Assembly (NCBI RefSeq): GCF_032854445.1
Contig: NC_088301.1
Location: 186,001-250,000, forward strand
From: Liolophura sinensis
Lineage: Eukaryota > Mollusca > Polyplacophora > Chitonida > Chitonidae
DNA: 64,000 bases
Direction of reading: 5' to 3'
Both the position numbers and the translations under genes were made by a program. A model generated the notes under the pieces. It was not told the DNA's origin. It made no database searches and was given only the letters and a program-made list of their open reading frames with translations. Shown in pieces: positions 13,001-22,000 of this stretch (its first letter is position 1; the number at the start of each line of letters is the position of its first letter).

Positions 13001-13287
13001 ACTAACTAAACTGAAACTGAAGAGGTAAGAGCAACAAATGTTGAGAAGATCACGAGAGGGGACTCTGGGTGGTTTGGTGTATTATAAACCAACAATACAA
13101 ACTGGGATGACAAGTCCAGGAATGCCAAGATTGTGTTCAATGTCTTCTGTATGACATGATGATTTTATCAAATACCTGATCCAGATTTATTCTTCACTAC
13201 ATTGGTTAATTCCTCCAACACAGTCTCAGTCAGCTCTTCTTCGCCAACCGTTAAAAAGTAACACCTTTTTGTACTTTGGATAGTCAT
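954..13287 (-). CDS. PARPBP: PARPBP/PARI homologue (PCNA-interacting partner), 3'-partial, 9 coding exons
   Basis: In vertebrates this nuclear protein binds PCNA and RAD51 and restrains homologous recombination at replication forks; it resembles a UvrD-type helicase without the ATPase motifs. Nine exons join in compatible phases from the ATG at 13287: 13176-13287, 12273-12448, 11635-11937, 9601-9795, 9210-9374, 8541-8695, 7526-7691, 2068-2239 and 954-1044, giving about 512 codons. Human PARPBP is 579 aa. Family landmarks are NERITILSKDDQLVALQL (exon 2), SYLELLVNSRSEMALARVVN (exon 5), LRLGGKGYAP (exon 6), and LLTKFRSP followed by LRDRM (exons 8-9). The C-terminal PIP-box exon is not seen and should lie left of the window. 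Exon 8 needs one extra base to stay open. Family assignment is by recalled similarity, fairly sure; the end of exon 3 is less certain. Confidence 0.85.
2068..2239 (-). CDS. PARPBP: PARPBP exon 8 (residues 425-482), one-base frame break
   Basis: The acceptor CTTGCCAG continues exon 7 in phase 0 with PAGCGGTMVGRQSLKIIRMF, like the human CGRDTVKALLVLLDEE block. The 3' half is coding in a different frame: AHAGNIFGDLFSSQ, then LLTKFR, which joins exon 9 in phase 2. The straight frame meets TGA at 2078-2080. The switch lies near 2166-2176, where one extra base would restore continuity. Confidence 0.75.
2683..4050. repeat. 46-bp minisatellite, about 29 copies
   Basis: Very homogeneous units with core TATATCTGGACCAAGACTTA, inside PARPBP intron 8. 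Variants alternate (GACTTA/GAGTTA, TTGG/TTAG), suggesting recent multi-unit duplication. Confidence 0.97.
4205..5433. repeat. 8-bp-based array, about 1.2 kb
   Basis: Alternating ATCCATGT, ATCTATGT and ATCCATGC blocks. Because stop codons do not arise, all three forward frames stay open for over 430 codons; these are not genes. Lies in PARPBP intron 8. Confidence 0.97.
5831..6170 (-). mobile_element. SINE-like element, family 2
   Basis: About 300 bp matching 30160-30480 in the opposite orientation, with shared blocks such as GAGGAAGTTACAACTTCCTC and GACGTTAAACCCCAAGCACT-type tails. No coding capacity. Two copies in one window imply a dispersed family. Confidence 0.7.
7200..7500. repeat. 16-bp minisatellite next to the PARPBP exon 7 donor
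   Basis: About 19 copies of GGGTGACATCCCCACT. The array ends about 25 bp from the exon 7 donor at 7526, inside intron 7. Confidence 0.95.
7526..7691 (-). CDS. PARPBP: PARPBP exon 7 (residues 369-424)
   Basis: Acceptor TTTTCCAG, donor GATAAG/GTATGT. Encodes a helical, charged segment including NVLKNAFLRNKENRLRSSS and CAERIQQALAEIIAQIDQAS. A 16-bp minisatellite starts about 25 bp inside the following intron. Confidence 0.88.
8019..8275. repeat. 28-bp tandem array
   Basis: About nine copies with core TGTGATCAAATAGCATGATA, in PARPBP intron 6, not touching an exon. Confidence 0.95.
8541..8695 (-). CDS. PARPBP: PARPBP exon 6 (residues 318-369)
   Basis: Acceptor TTTTCAG, donor CCAG/GTATCA, phase 0 to phase 2. 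It encodes TATSFITRLRLGGKGYAPD, then HVKGMGDFSDLMQKLQ, matching the family's SFIRTIELGGKGYAPP-type block and the following HVKGLS segment. Confidence 0.92.
9050..9200 (-). mobile_element. Diverged SINE-like fragment, family 3
   Basis: Contains GGCAATTTACTGACCAACTT and, on the minus strand, a B-box-like GTTCAATCCTGGG. Similar wording occurs at 1150-1195 and 57470-57660. Low certainty on family boundaries. Confidence 0.4.
9210..9374 (-). CDS. PARPBP: PARPBP exon 5 (residues 263-317)
   Basis: Exactly 55 codons, phase 0 at both ends, acceptor TTTGTAG and donor CAG/GTATGT. It contains SYLELLVNSRSEMALARVVN and AAFTDLKRYARLKNM, the best-conserved block of the family and the main basis for the gene name. 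Confidence 0.92.
9601..9795 (-). CDS. PARPBP: PARPBP exon 4 (residues 198-262)
   Basis: Exactly 65 codons, phase 0 at both ends, acceptor GACAG/GAACTG and donor GAG/GTAATA. It starts ELMLGMLCKQAQVYDVQ, aligning with the human QLLDFLSGKQ region, and then becomes Ser/Pro/Lys rich. Its acceptor and first ~67 nt are copied in a tandem array directly upstream on the minus strand (9736-10580). Confidence 0.85.
9736..10580 (-). repeat. ~101-bp array copying the PARPBP exon 4 acceptor
   Basis: Eight acceptor copies including the real one. Each unit holds about 43 nt of intron end, the AG, and about 60 nt of the start of exon 4. Copies join at ACATGTTTAGG, a sequence present in the real exon. Confidence 0.95.
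10722..11010. repeat. 57-bp tandem array
   Basis: About five copies with cores GTGAGGTAACTTTATTGTTG and GGCAGATTTAACACTGTGGG, in PARPBP intron 3. Confidence 0.92.
11635..11937 (-). CDS. PARPBP: PARPBP exon 3 (residues 97-197)
   Basis: Phase 0 at both ends. It encodes EEVLQLYQDFLSHSNYSDMT and DVYLAVVRELEH, aligning with the human region around its DDFLKNSNMLDLIDVY segment. The chosen donor is GAAGAG/GTACGA. Without splicing there, the frame stays open for 17 more codons to a TAG at 11581-11583, so an alternative short C-terminus is possible. Confidence 0.75.
12273..12448 (-). CDS. PARPBP: PARPBP exon 2 (residues 38-96)
   Basis: The acceptor CTTCAG at 12449-12454 gives phase 1, matching exon 1; a nearer AG at 12441-12442 would break the frame. 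The donor is CAG/GTCAGC. The segment ERITILSKDDQLVALQLVLA matches the conserved N-terminal block of the family. Confidence 0.8.
12586..12815 (-). mobile_element. tRNA-derived SINE, family 1, diverged
   Basis: Retains the tail (GGTGTTTTATGCCGTACTCA on the plus strand) and the B-box-like region near GGACTTGAACTCACAG. In PARPBP intron 1. Confidence 0.65.
13176..13287 (-). CDS. PARPBP: PARPBP exon 1 (first coding exon, residues 1-37)
   Basis: The ATG is at 13285-13287 and the exon ends in TCA-G before GTATTT (phase 1). An AG acceptor lies 11 nt upstream of the ATG (exon edge 13298), so the 5'UTR is spliced. The encoded start is MTIQSTKRCYFLTVGEEELT. This N-terminal stretch is not clearly conserved with human, so the start is inferred from phase and reading frame. 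Confidence 0.65.
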
Positions 13288-16200
13288 GATGGCAAAATCT
13301 GGAATTACAAACAGTATAATGAACAAAACTGCCATGAAAACATCAGCTGCAGACGAAATCAGCCTTTGGTGTTTTTTGCACAGATGCTCCACAACACAGA
13401 TAGACTGATTAGAGTCATATCTGTGTTTTTGTACAAGCAAATAATAAAATATATGACTCTGACATAAACGTTACAATGCGAAACGATATCAAGTTTGCTG
13501 TGGGATATTTTAGACTGTTTCTGCATAGATGAATCTTACATTTGTCTTTTGTGTTGCCTCCTGGCTGCAACTGGTCTGACGATTAATGAATTAATGTACC
13601 ATTTTTGTTTAATGAATTACGTACCATGGTCGCAAATACACCGAAAAGCTGAAAGTTCTTCCCGGCACCTTCAATTTAGGCCGGGCGTCCCTGCAATGGC
13701 ACTCTGCCTGAAGCAAAAATAATGGTTAAGGCCACTTGCTAATCATACATTTCCCACATCGCCGCTGTAACTAACTAGGAATGAAATGTTACCACCTGCT
13801 CACCTGAACAGGCAACTGATCACAATGTTGTCATCTTCAGGATTCTATGCACGAATTCACAAAATGCCAAATTCTGACTGATATACCTTGTCGCTTTTGC
13901 TGTTGTTGCAATCTGCTTCAATTGTGCAAGTGACAACATGATGACTAGTTTTATTTTTCAGGTGAGCGGAAGGGAGATATTTTGTTCCTGCTGAGTTACA
14001 GGGAGAAGGTTTCCCCATCATGCACAGCACAGCTATAGCAACACCCTACCTAAAATGAAAGATGCTGGGATGAACTCTGAACCATGAGTGTACGAGTGAT
14101 TAAAAAGATCCTTTAATCCTTGATCCACATGAGAAATTCGTGTTTTAGAGCCAATTTATAGGCCAATTGATTTGTGGAATAGAAGGGCTGGATCTTTCAG
14201 TTCAATGATTAATACAATAAATGTTGAGGCAGGTAAACATCAGAAATTGTTGAAAACAGACGTCAACATTTCATTTAGTATGAACTTTATGACTTGAACT
14301 TGTAGCAGGTATTGCTATGGGGAGAGAATCAGGGTAAGTGCTTGGATGTACTTGAAACAAGAAGATAAGGTGCGTAACATTGATTGGAAACTGGAAGGTG
14401 AAACTTTTGACTAGAACTGCAGCATGCTGTCAGATTTATCACATTATCTGCTGCAAGTGTATATGTACACATGTATGTACGTATGCTGCGGGTTTTACAT
14501 TGTACTTAATTTTTCATAAGGCGAGGAATCATTGGGTATCTCTACATATACTGTCTTCCTGTGGCAGGGCAATTCCATGCCATCAAGGCAATGTGCTGAC
14601 CTTTAAAGGTGAGTTGCAGTCATATCAGTGCCCGTCGAGTTTGCAGATGTGCAACGATTTGTTTGAGCGGCAGCGACGGACACAGTGTAAACAAGATGTG
14701 TCAGAAATCTTAACACAGGACACTGAGTCAATCTAGATGGACTAGTCCAGAGGCAGTATAATGTGGCTGGGTGGGGTGTCATTTTAAAATAGCACACCGA
14801 CTCCATTAAGATGGTCTACGCACCAACCAGGGCTGTTTTCCTTGCTCGAATCTCCCAGTGCTGCGTGCCAACCGAGGCAGCAACAGAGATCATTTTTGAA
14901 GTTTTTGGTATGATCCGACCCGGGTTTCATCCTGGGTCTCCCTACTTCGAGGAGGCGGCTCTAACCTTTAGGTTACTGCTGCAACTTCTAGTCAGAAAAT
15001 TCTGACTACGTTTAATTTAATTAAACTAGTGATGGTTGCTGCCATTTGTTAATTTTGTTCCATAAACATGCATGCAAAATGTGGTATAAGTAACTTAAAT
15101 ACGTATTGTTGGCGATAATCAATCAAAGTCACATAAGCCGTATTTCCTACAAAAACCAACAAATACAACTGTCGTGAGGCTGAAAACAACAACAACAACA
15201 ACAGGTTGAATGTAGAGTTGTGTGTAGAGCAGTCTCACATGTATCATATTTTGTTTACATGTTGCCTGCAAGTTTTAATCTTAACAAAACAGCAGTCTTA
15301 CATCCATCACCTTTTGTTTGAAGAAACACCGTCTTTCAGTAACAGTTACCGATATGTGTAAAGTCCCGATTGCCGCCACAGGTTTGTAGTAAGTCCCGCA
15401 AAACCTCACAATGTCTCGCGTTATCTCGTGTCCAGATAGGCTGCCTCCATCTGGCCGGAGAACGGAAGTTTATTCTGCAACAACCCGAATTTAATGATAG
15501 CAGACAGCTTCATAGTTGATTCAGTAAACGTTTGAAGTGATGTAATAACATCACGAGCTCTCACTTTGGTCACGCGAGAAGACTACTTTGTATGATTGAT
15601 CGGGTTTACAGTCAGTTTTAGGTCTTGAGCATGTTTTACAATATGCTCGATGCTTGAAACATATGTTTTCATGAATAGTGCAGGAATATCGCACTCAGTT
15701 ACTCCGAGCACGGAGGTATATATACCTCCATGCTAAGATCACTAATCACTTGTGATGAATTTTGATTGCCTCCCTCTCGAATCACCTGCCAAAAGAGTTG
15801 GTCCTTTTTTCTACACCTAGCAGCAAAATACAAGTCTCGCCTACTCTTCCTCTGGAAAGGTAAATAACACGACAGTGCCTTTATATGTGGCTGACTAATT
15901 CCCACCCAGAAATTAGTTGATGTAAAAATAAGCCACCGTCCTCTTGTTGTATGTCGTGCTTAGTACATAAAGCAAACTTTATGGGTAAGACAAAAGTAAA
16001 AGACCTTGTTTAAAATACACCCATTTCACACAGAATTTAAATTGCAGCTGCTGTAGACTTGTACCTTGCACAAACTGACTTAAATAGTAACCAACAGTAC
16101 TCGTTAACTCGTTGAGTAACACTGACGGTCTTTCTAAAGATACGAGTGAGGTCTTCTCGTGCATGTCCGTCCTCTTAGTGGACAGGCTTGTGAATGGTAC

Positions 16201-16436
16201 AAACAGCTGAAGCCTTGCCTCGTGGACAAGAAAACATAAGGCACTGTAAGAAGGATGAAAACTCCGCTGTCATAAACCGGGTGATTTTGCCGGTGACAGT
16301 CGTGGACATGGGGGAGCGTTTCTGGTAAACCAGTTGATGAGCTAATTATTCTGATTTGGAAAATTGGACAAGAATTTTATTATTAACCAGACACATTTAT
16401 GTCTTCACCAACATGTTGAACAGATTTGACGCGGGA

Positions 16437-16492
16437 TGGGTGGGTGGGGGGGTGGGGGGGGGGGGGGGGGGGGGGGGGTGGGGTTTGGGGGG
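16437..16492 (+). repeat. Poly-G tract
   Basis: About 50 nt that are almost pure G with a few T, long enough for G-quadruplex formation. A shorter run of 17 G lies near 6524-6540. Length may be unreliable in the assembly. Confidence 0.85.
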
Positions 16493-17045
16493 TACGGTTT
16501 ATTTGTGTTTTATTTCGAGACAGTCTTAAGACCTTTTCCTTTTTGTAGTTACTCTTGTTGTCTTTCAAGGTTTGAAAGATCTGGAAGATTTCAGGCCTTG
16601 GCCATTATGATTTATTTTATTTTTAATTAATATTTTTCTTTAGCTGGTGAAATATGAAATAGTTAAAGGAAAGACTAGGCAGTAGCCTTGTTAAGCGAAC
16701 ACAAAAGCCTTTTCTGAATAGCTGAGTCAGGTTAAAAACAAGGTAAATTCAGAATAAATTTCAGAATCAATTTCAGAACTCGACATCAAGTTTTAAATGG
16801 ACCCTTAACATGGAAAAACTTGGCGTTAAAACTTGATGTTGACTTTGGAAATTTGACTTTAAGTTTAGGATACGTTGAGTTTTGAGAGTTGATTTGAGGT
16901 TTTCTTTCACCCACTTGTAGTGCTGGAAAGTTTTTTTTACCAGGTAACATGTTTTGTATTATTACCAGTGTGTAGTAGTAGGTGGTAGAGGTAGGTTTAT
17001 GCTTATGGATATCAACTTCCAGTTTTATTGGGTCTCAACATTTTT

Positions 17046-17350
17046 TCTGGTCTAGTGGTAGAAGCATGAACTCTGAACCCACAGATCTTTGGTTCAAACC
17101 TCAACAGGGTAACTAAGTCACATTGGTAAAGGGTTGCTTGCTTTCCTTGTCCCATGTATGACTCATTTTGCCCAGTTGCAATTTTTCTAGCTTACAGCTT
17201 TCAACATAACCCATTCAGTGAGCAAACTTGATGTGGACAAATGCTGCCTCCATACACTTTCTCCTCACACACAGACCTGTGTATGGAAGGGGCTTGTTTT
17301 TCTCACTTTGGGGGTAACACATTGAGACTGGTACAGATCGTATAGGCCTG
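17046..17350 (+). mobile_element. tRNA-derived SINE-like element, distinct head
   Basis: TGGTCTAGTGGTAGAAGCAT (A-box-like) followed 45 bp on by GGTTCAAACCTC (B-box-like), then unrelated sequence. It does not fold as a complete tRNA, so a SINE head is preferred to a tRNA gene. Confidence 0.5.
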
Positions 17351-17417
17351 CATATATGCACTTATGTATACATGTGTTGTCTTTGGAAATCATTTGCTCA
17401 CTATGACTCTGAGTTTG

Positions 17418-17515
17418 TTGTAAAACTTGTGACATTTGTTCGGTGTGTCATAAAACTTGTGACTTTTGTTCAGTATGCTATAAAACTTGTGACATTTTTT
17501 CTGTGTGTCATAAAA
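17418..17515. repeat. ~33-bp imperfect repeat
   Basis: About three copies with core AAAACTTGTGACATTTGTTC. Confidence 0.75.
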
Positions 17516-18055
17516 ATAAGGTACAGTCTCAGGAAATTGTAACCTAAATTTGAAGTTAGTTATCAAGATGCAATTGCATTCAAGATTAGTAAGATAAGCA
17601 TAGAAATTACGTTTTTTACAGTGAGAGTTTTTTAAAGCTGACTGTGCAGAAATCTGTTTTCCTCTTCATACTGAATCTCCCTGGACTGGTTTACCTCCCA
17701 CTGGAGATTTCTGTACATAGACAACAACTTTGAATAGCTTTTAATAGCCTAAGGCCAATGTCTCTAACCACTAATCTGGCTTTTTTTTGCCTCAGTGGGT
17801 CAATCTATACATGCTGGGTGTAGCTCCAAGGTTGAGGATTTGACACGCACAGTAAAGCACACAGAACCCTGACAACTCAGGAGTAAGCATTTCCCTGCTC
17901 AGCGGGAGATTATGATCACTGTCTTCCGGTCTTACGAATGAAACCTAGCATATACTAATTCAGGTGTGGGCTGAACTATTTAACATGGGTAAGGCATATA
18001 TAAGAAGTAAGCCTTATGCTGTATTCAGGAGAGTCTTAGCATGCTTTGCATTCTA

Positions 18056-18130
18056 TGCTTTGTTACTTTTCACCTTTACGTTGTTACTTTTCACCTTTAC
18101 GTTGTTACTTTTCACCTTTACGTTGTTACA
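18056..18130. repeat. 18-bp tandem repeat
   Basis: Four copies of GTTACTTTTCACCTTTAC. Confidence 0.9.
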
Positions 18131-18214
18131 TTACATTTTTACAGTAATGGATGTGACTCACTCATTAAATCAATATTTAACCTAACATGGTTGTGGGTCT
18201 GCGGTCGTGCTGAC

Positions 18215-18275
18215 CGTTGTCCTATGAATGAAATATTCTTGTGTACAGCATAAAACACCAATCAAAAAATTAGAA
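18215..18275 (+). mobile_element. Truncated 3' end of family 1 SINE
   Basis: Contains GAAATATTCTTGTGTACAGC followed by AAACACCAATCA, the family tail. Confidence 0.55.
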
Positions 18276-18499
18276 AATTAGATCAATATTCCTGTTGTCT
18301 TGTTTGACAAAACTTTGTCTGTACATGTATCACTTCATGAAGGTAATTTTGAGAGATAATCTTGGTTTAATTAAACGAAGAAAAAATGTTAAATTTACAT
18401 GTACTGTGTCTACATCGGACGAATGTTCAGGAATGCCTGTCGTTAAATTCATCAGGGCATAATGTACGTACGGTTCAGGGGCCAATATTTTTTCTGAAT

Positions 18500-18650
18500 T
18501 CTCCTGAAAATGCAGCCTTCCCCCCCCCCTCCCCACGGCACAGTCTGCTTGTTCTGGGTCCTCCTGAAAACATAGCATCTCCCTCCACGGCACACTCTGC
18601 TTGTCCTGGGTCCTCCTGAAAACACAGCGCCCCCCCCCCTCCAACTCCCC
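18500..18650. repeat. ~66-bp C-rich tandem repeat
   Basis: Three imperfect copies with core CTGGGTCCTCCTGAAAACA and embedded C-runs, in the leader region of SLC35A3. Confidence 0.8.
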
Positions 18651-18825
18651 GCACACTTTGCTTGTTCTGCATGACTGACTGTGAAGGTACTGGAGGATTC
18701 AACTAGTATTCTCAGTAATCTAGATTATAATTCAGTGCTGGACATCAAAATGCTACATGTATATTGCTGCATTTTGTTGAATCACCATGAATGTACATGT
18801 ACAATCTCTGCCCTTAATGTTACAG

Positions 18826-18878
18826 ATGTGTAGGTGAGAAGACGTAGCCCTACCCCACTCAGAAGACTGTCGGGAAAA
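18826..18878 (+). promoter_or_regulatory. SLC35A3: SLC35A3 5'UTR segment with upstream mini-ORF
   Basis: A TTACAG acceptor ends at 18825, so the first coding exon probably starts at 18826 with 53 nt of 5'UTR. That leader begins with ATG TGT AGG TGA (18826-18837), a three-codon upstream ORF that could lower initiation at the main ATG. The upstream leader exon was not located. Confidence 0.4.
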
Positions 18879-19065
18879 ATGGCTGTCTCAATGAAGAAGT
18901 TGAGTTTGTTTGTCTTGGTGATACAGACAACTACGCTGGTGTTGATGTTACGCTACTCGCGCACTTCGGCAGGCAGAGGACAGAAGTATTTGGCCTCCAC
19001 GGCGGTTGTGATAGCAGAGGTGCTTAAGCTGTTGACATGCCTAACTATTATCTTCATGGAGAAAG
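18879..19065 (+). CDS. SLC35A3: SLC35A3 exon 1 (residues 1-63)
   Basis: The ATG at 18879 sits in AAAAATGG, a good initiation context; a second in-frame ATG at 18891 is four codons on. The reading frame is open upstream, but only through a GTG. Encodes [19 protein letters not shown] and the RYSRT motif of the first transmembrane region. Donor GAAAG/GTAAGT, phase 1. Confidence 0.9.
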
Positions 19066-22000
19066 GTAAGTTTGTGAAGAAGGCTTACATTTTGTTCAGT
19101 GACATGATACATGATATGGTATAAGGATGCAAAATTCATTGCTGTTTGAAAGGTATTTTCTGACATTTATTTACCTCTCTAAATGCGCTTTGGTTGGGTG
19201 ACATTTTGGGTTATTTACTGTACAGTGTATATATCAGAAAAAAAATCAGAATGGTGGTCTTTCTGTATAAAATAACATGTTGGCCAAAACTTTACTGTTT
19301 TGTTAACTTGTATAAATAACTAACGAAGTAACTAAATAAATAAATACTCAGCCTATATCCAATTTTCCTAACATTATTACACATTGTTAAAAAAGCAATG
19401 TAAGATATGTGCAGTAAAGTAACTTGCCAAAGGTCCACAGTTTACCAAATACCAGGCTTCCTCCACTATTGTATTCGTGAGGATGGTGTTAAGCAACAAT
19501 AAAATAAATGTAAGAATAAATAAATTAATGAAATAAGTAAATAAAATAATATACATGATGTATGGGGCAGGTTACAGCTTTGGGAAGGCCTGTGGTGTTG
19601 TACAGAGTGAGGTGTTGTACAAGCCAAGGGAGACTTTGAAGCTGATGATACCTTCAGGGCTGTACACCATACAGAATAACCTTCTTTATGTGGCTCTGAC
19701 TAACCTGGATGCGGCCACCTACCAGGTAAGGGGAAGTTACTCTCTCACAATTCACAGAGACTTTGAAGTTGATGATACCTTCAGGGCTGTACACCATACA
19801 GAATAACCTTCTTTATGTGGCTCTGACTAACCTGGATGCGGCCACCTACCAGGTAAGGGGAAGTTACTCTCTCACAATTCACAGAGACTTTGAAGTTGAT
19901 GATACCTTCAGTGCTGTACACCATACAGAATAACCTTCTTTATGTGGCTCTGACTAACCTGGATGCAGCCACCTACCAGGTAAGGGGAAGTTACTCTCTC
20001 ACAATTCACAGAGACTTTGAAGTTGATGATACCTTCAGTGCTGTACGCCATACAGAATAACCTTCTTTATGTGGCTCTGACTAACCTGGATGCAGCCACC
20101 TACCAGGTAAGGGGAAGTTACTCTCTCACAATTCACAGAGACTTTGAAGTTGATGATACCTTCAGTGCTGTACGCCATACAGAATAACCTTCTTTATGTG
20201 GCTCTGACTAACCTGGATGCAGCCACCTACCAGGTAAGGGGAAGTTACTCTCTCACAATTCACAGAGACTTTGAAGTTGATGATACCTTCAGGGCTGTAC
20301 ACCATACAGAATAACCTTCTTTATGTGGCTCTGACTAACCTGGATGCAGCCACCTACCAGGTAAGGGGAAGTTACTCTCTCACAATTCACAGAGACTTTG
20401 AAGTTGATGATACCTTCAGTGCTGTACACCATACAGAACAACCTTCTCTGTGTGGCTTTGACAAACCTGGGCTACCTACAAGGGAAGTCACTCTCTCATA
20501 TGTCAGGCTTTGAAGTTGATTGGTACTGTCAGGTACTTGGTGAGCTGAAGTGGTTTCTCCAAGCTCTGTCATTTTTCTGTACCAAAAAATCAGAGTGCCA
20601 TCATGTTACTAAAATACTTCAATCTACCATAGAACACTGGTCAGTCAAATAATTAATAACTGTGATTGTTATAGGTTACTTACCAGATGAAGATATTGAC
20701 AACAGCGCTGTTCTCTGTGATAATGCTGGGCAGACAACTGACTGCTGTGAAATGGATCTCATTACTGATACTCGTCATGGGGGTGGCTCTTGTGCAGGTG
20801 GGTGCATATTTGTCAGGGGAGTACTGATATGTCAGGGGAGCACTGACATGTCATGGGAGTGCTGACTTGTCAGGGGAGTGCTGACCTGTCAGGGGAGTGC
20901 TGACCTGTCATGGGAGTGCTTACCTGTCAGGGGAGTGCTTACCTGTCAGGGGAGTGCTTACCTGCCAGAGGAGTGCTAACATGTCAGGGGAGTACTGATA
21001 TGTCATGGGAGTACTGACATGCCAGGGGAGTGCTGACCTGTCAGGGGAGTGCTGACTTGTCAGGGGAGTGCTTACCTATCAGGGGAGTGCTTACCTGCCA
21101 GGGGAGTGCTAACATGTCAGGGGAGTCAGTGAGTACTGACCTGTCAGGGGAGTGCTTACCTGTCAGGGGAGTGATGACATGTCAGGGTAGTGCTGACATG
21201 TCAGGGGAGTACTGAAATGTCAGGGGTGCTGACATGTCAGTCAGGGGAGTGCTGACCTGTCAGGGGAGTACTGATATGTCATGGGAGTACTGACTTGTCA
21301 TGGGAGTACTGACCTGTCATGGGAGTGCTGACCTGTTAGGGGAGTGCTGACCTGCCAGGGGAGTGCTGACATGTCATGGGAGTACTGATATGTCGTGGGA
21401 GAACTGACTTGTCAGGGGAGTGCTGACCTGTCAGGGGAGTGCTGACCTGTCATGGGAGTGCTGACCTGTCAGGGGAGTGCTTACCTGTCAGGGGAGTGCT
21501 TACCTGCCAGGGGAGTGCTAACATGTCAGTGGAGTACTGATATGTCATGGGAGTACTGACATGTCAGGGGAGTGCTGACCTGTCAGGGGAGTGCTGACTT
21601 GTCAGGGGAGTGCTGACTTGTCAGGGGAGTGCTGACATGTCAGGGGTGCTGACCTGTCAGGGGAGTGCTTACCTGTCAGGGGAGTGCTTACTTGTCAGGG
21701 GAGTGCTGACTTGTCAGGGGAGTGCTGACATGTCAGGGAAGTACTGAAATGTCAGGGGTGCTGACCTGTCAGGGGAGTGCTTACCTGTCAGGGGAGTGCT
21801 TACCTGCCAGGGGAGTGCTAACATGTCAGGGGAGTACTGATATGTCATGGGAGTACTGACCTGTCAGGGGAGTGCTGACCTGTCAGGGGAGTGCTTACCT
21901 ATCAGGGGAGTGCTTACCTGCCAGGGGAGTGCTAACATGTCAGGGGAGTCAGTGAGTGCTGACCTGTCAGGGGAGTGCTTACCTGTCAGGGGAGTGCTGA

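Larger units (their letters stand above)
13299..18820. other. Head-to-head intergenic and leader region
   Basis: About 5.5 kb between the divergent PARPBP and SLC35A3 first coding exons. Both promoters should lie here. CpG-richer sequence is seen around 15.35-15.6 and 16.1-16.3 kb, but no start site or leader exon could be assigned. It also holds a G-run, small arrays and SINE pieces listed separately. Confidence 0.5.

Noticed and set aside
15699..15905. 68-codon minus-strand frame with a basic RKKDQLFWQVIREGG segment
   Set aside because: Looks mildly protein-like, but has no convincing splice sites, start context or family match; could be chance or a retroelement scrap.
17046..17112. tRNA gene
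   Set aside because: A-box and B-box-like motifs are present, but no acceptor stem or convincing cloverleaf; better explained as a SINE head.
18834..18878. N-terminal extension of SLC35A3 from a GTG
   Set aside because: No ATG in the extension and not conserved; the ATG at 18879 has good context and gives the family's usual length.
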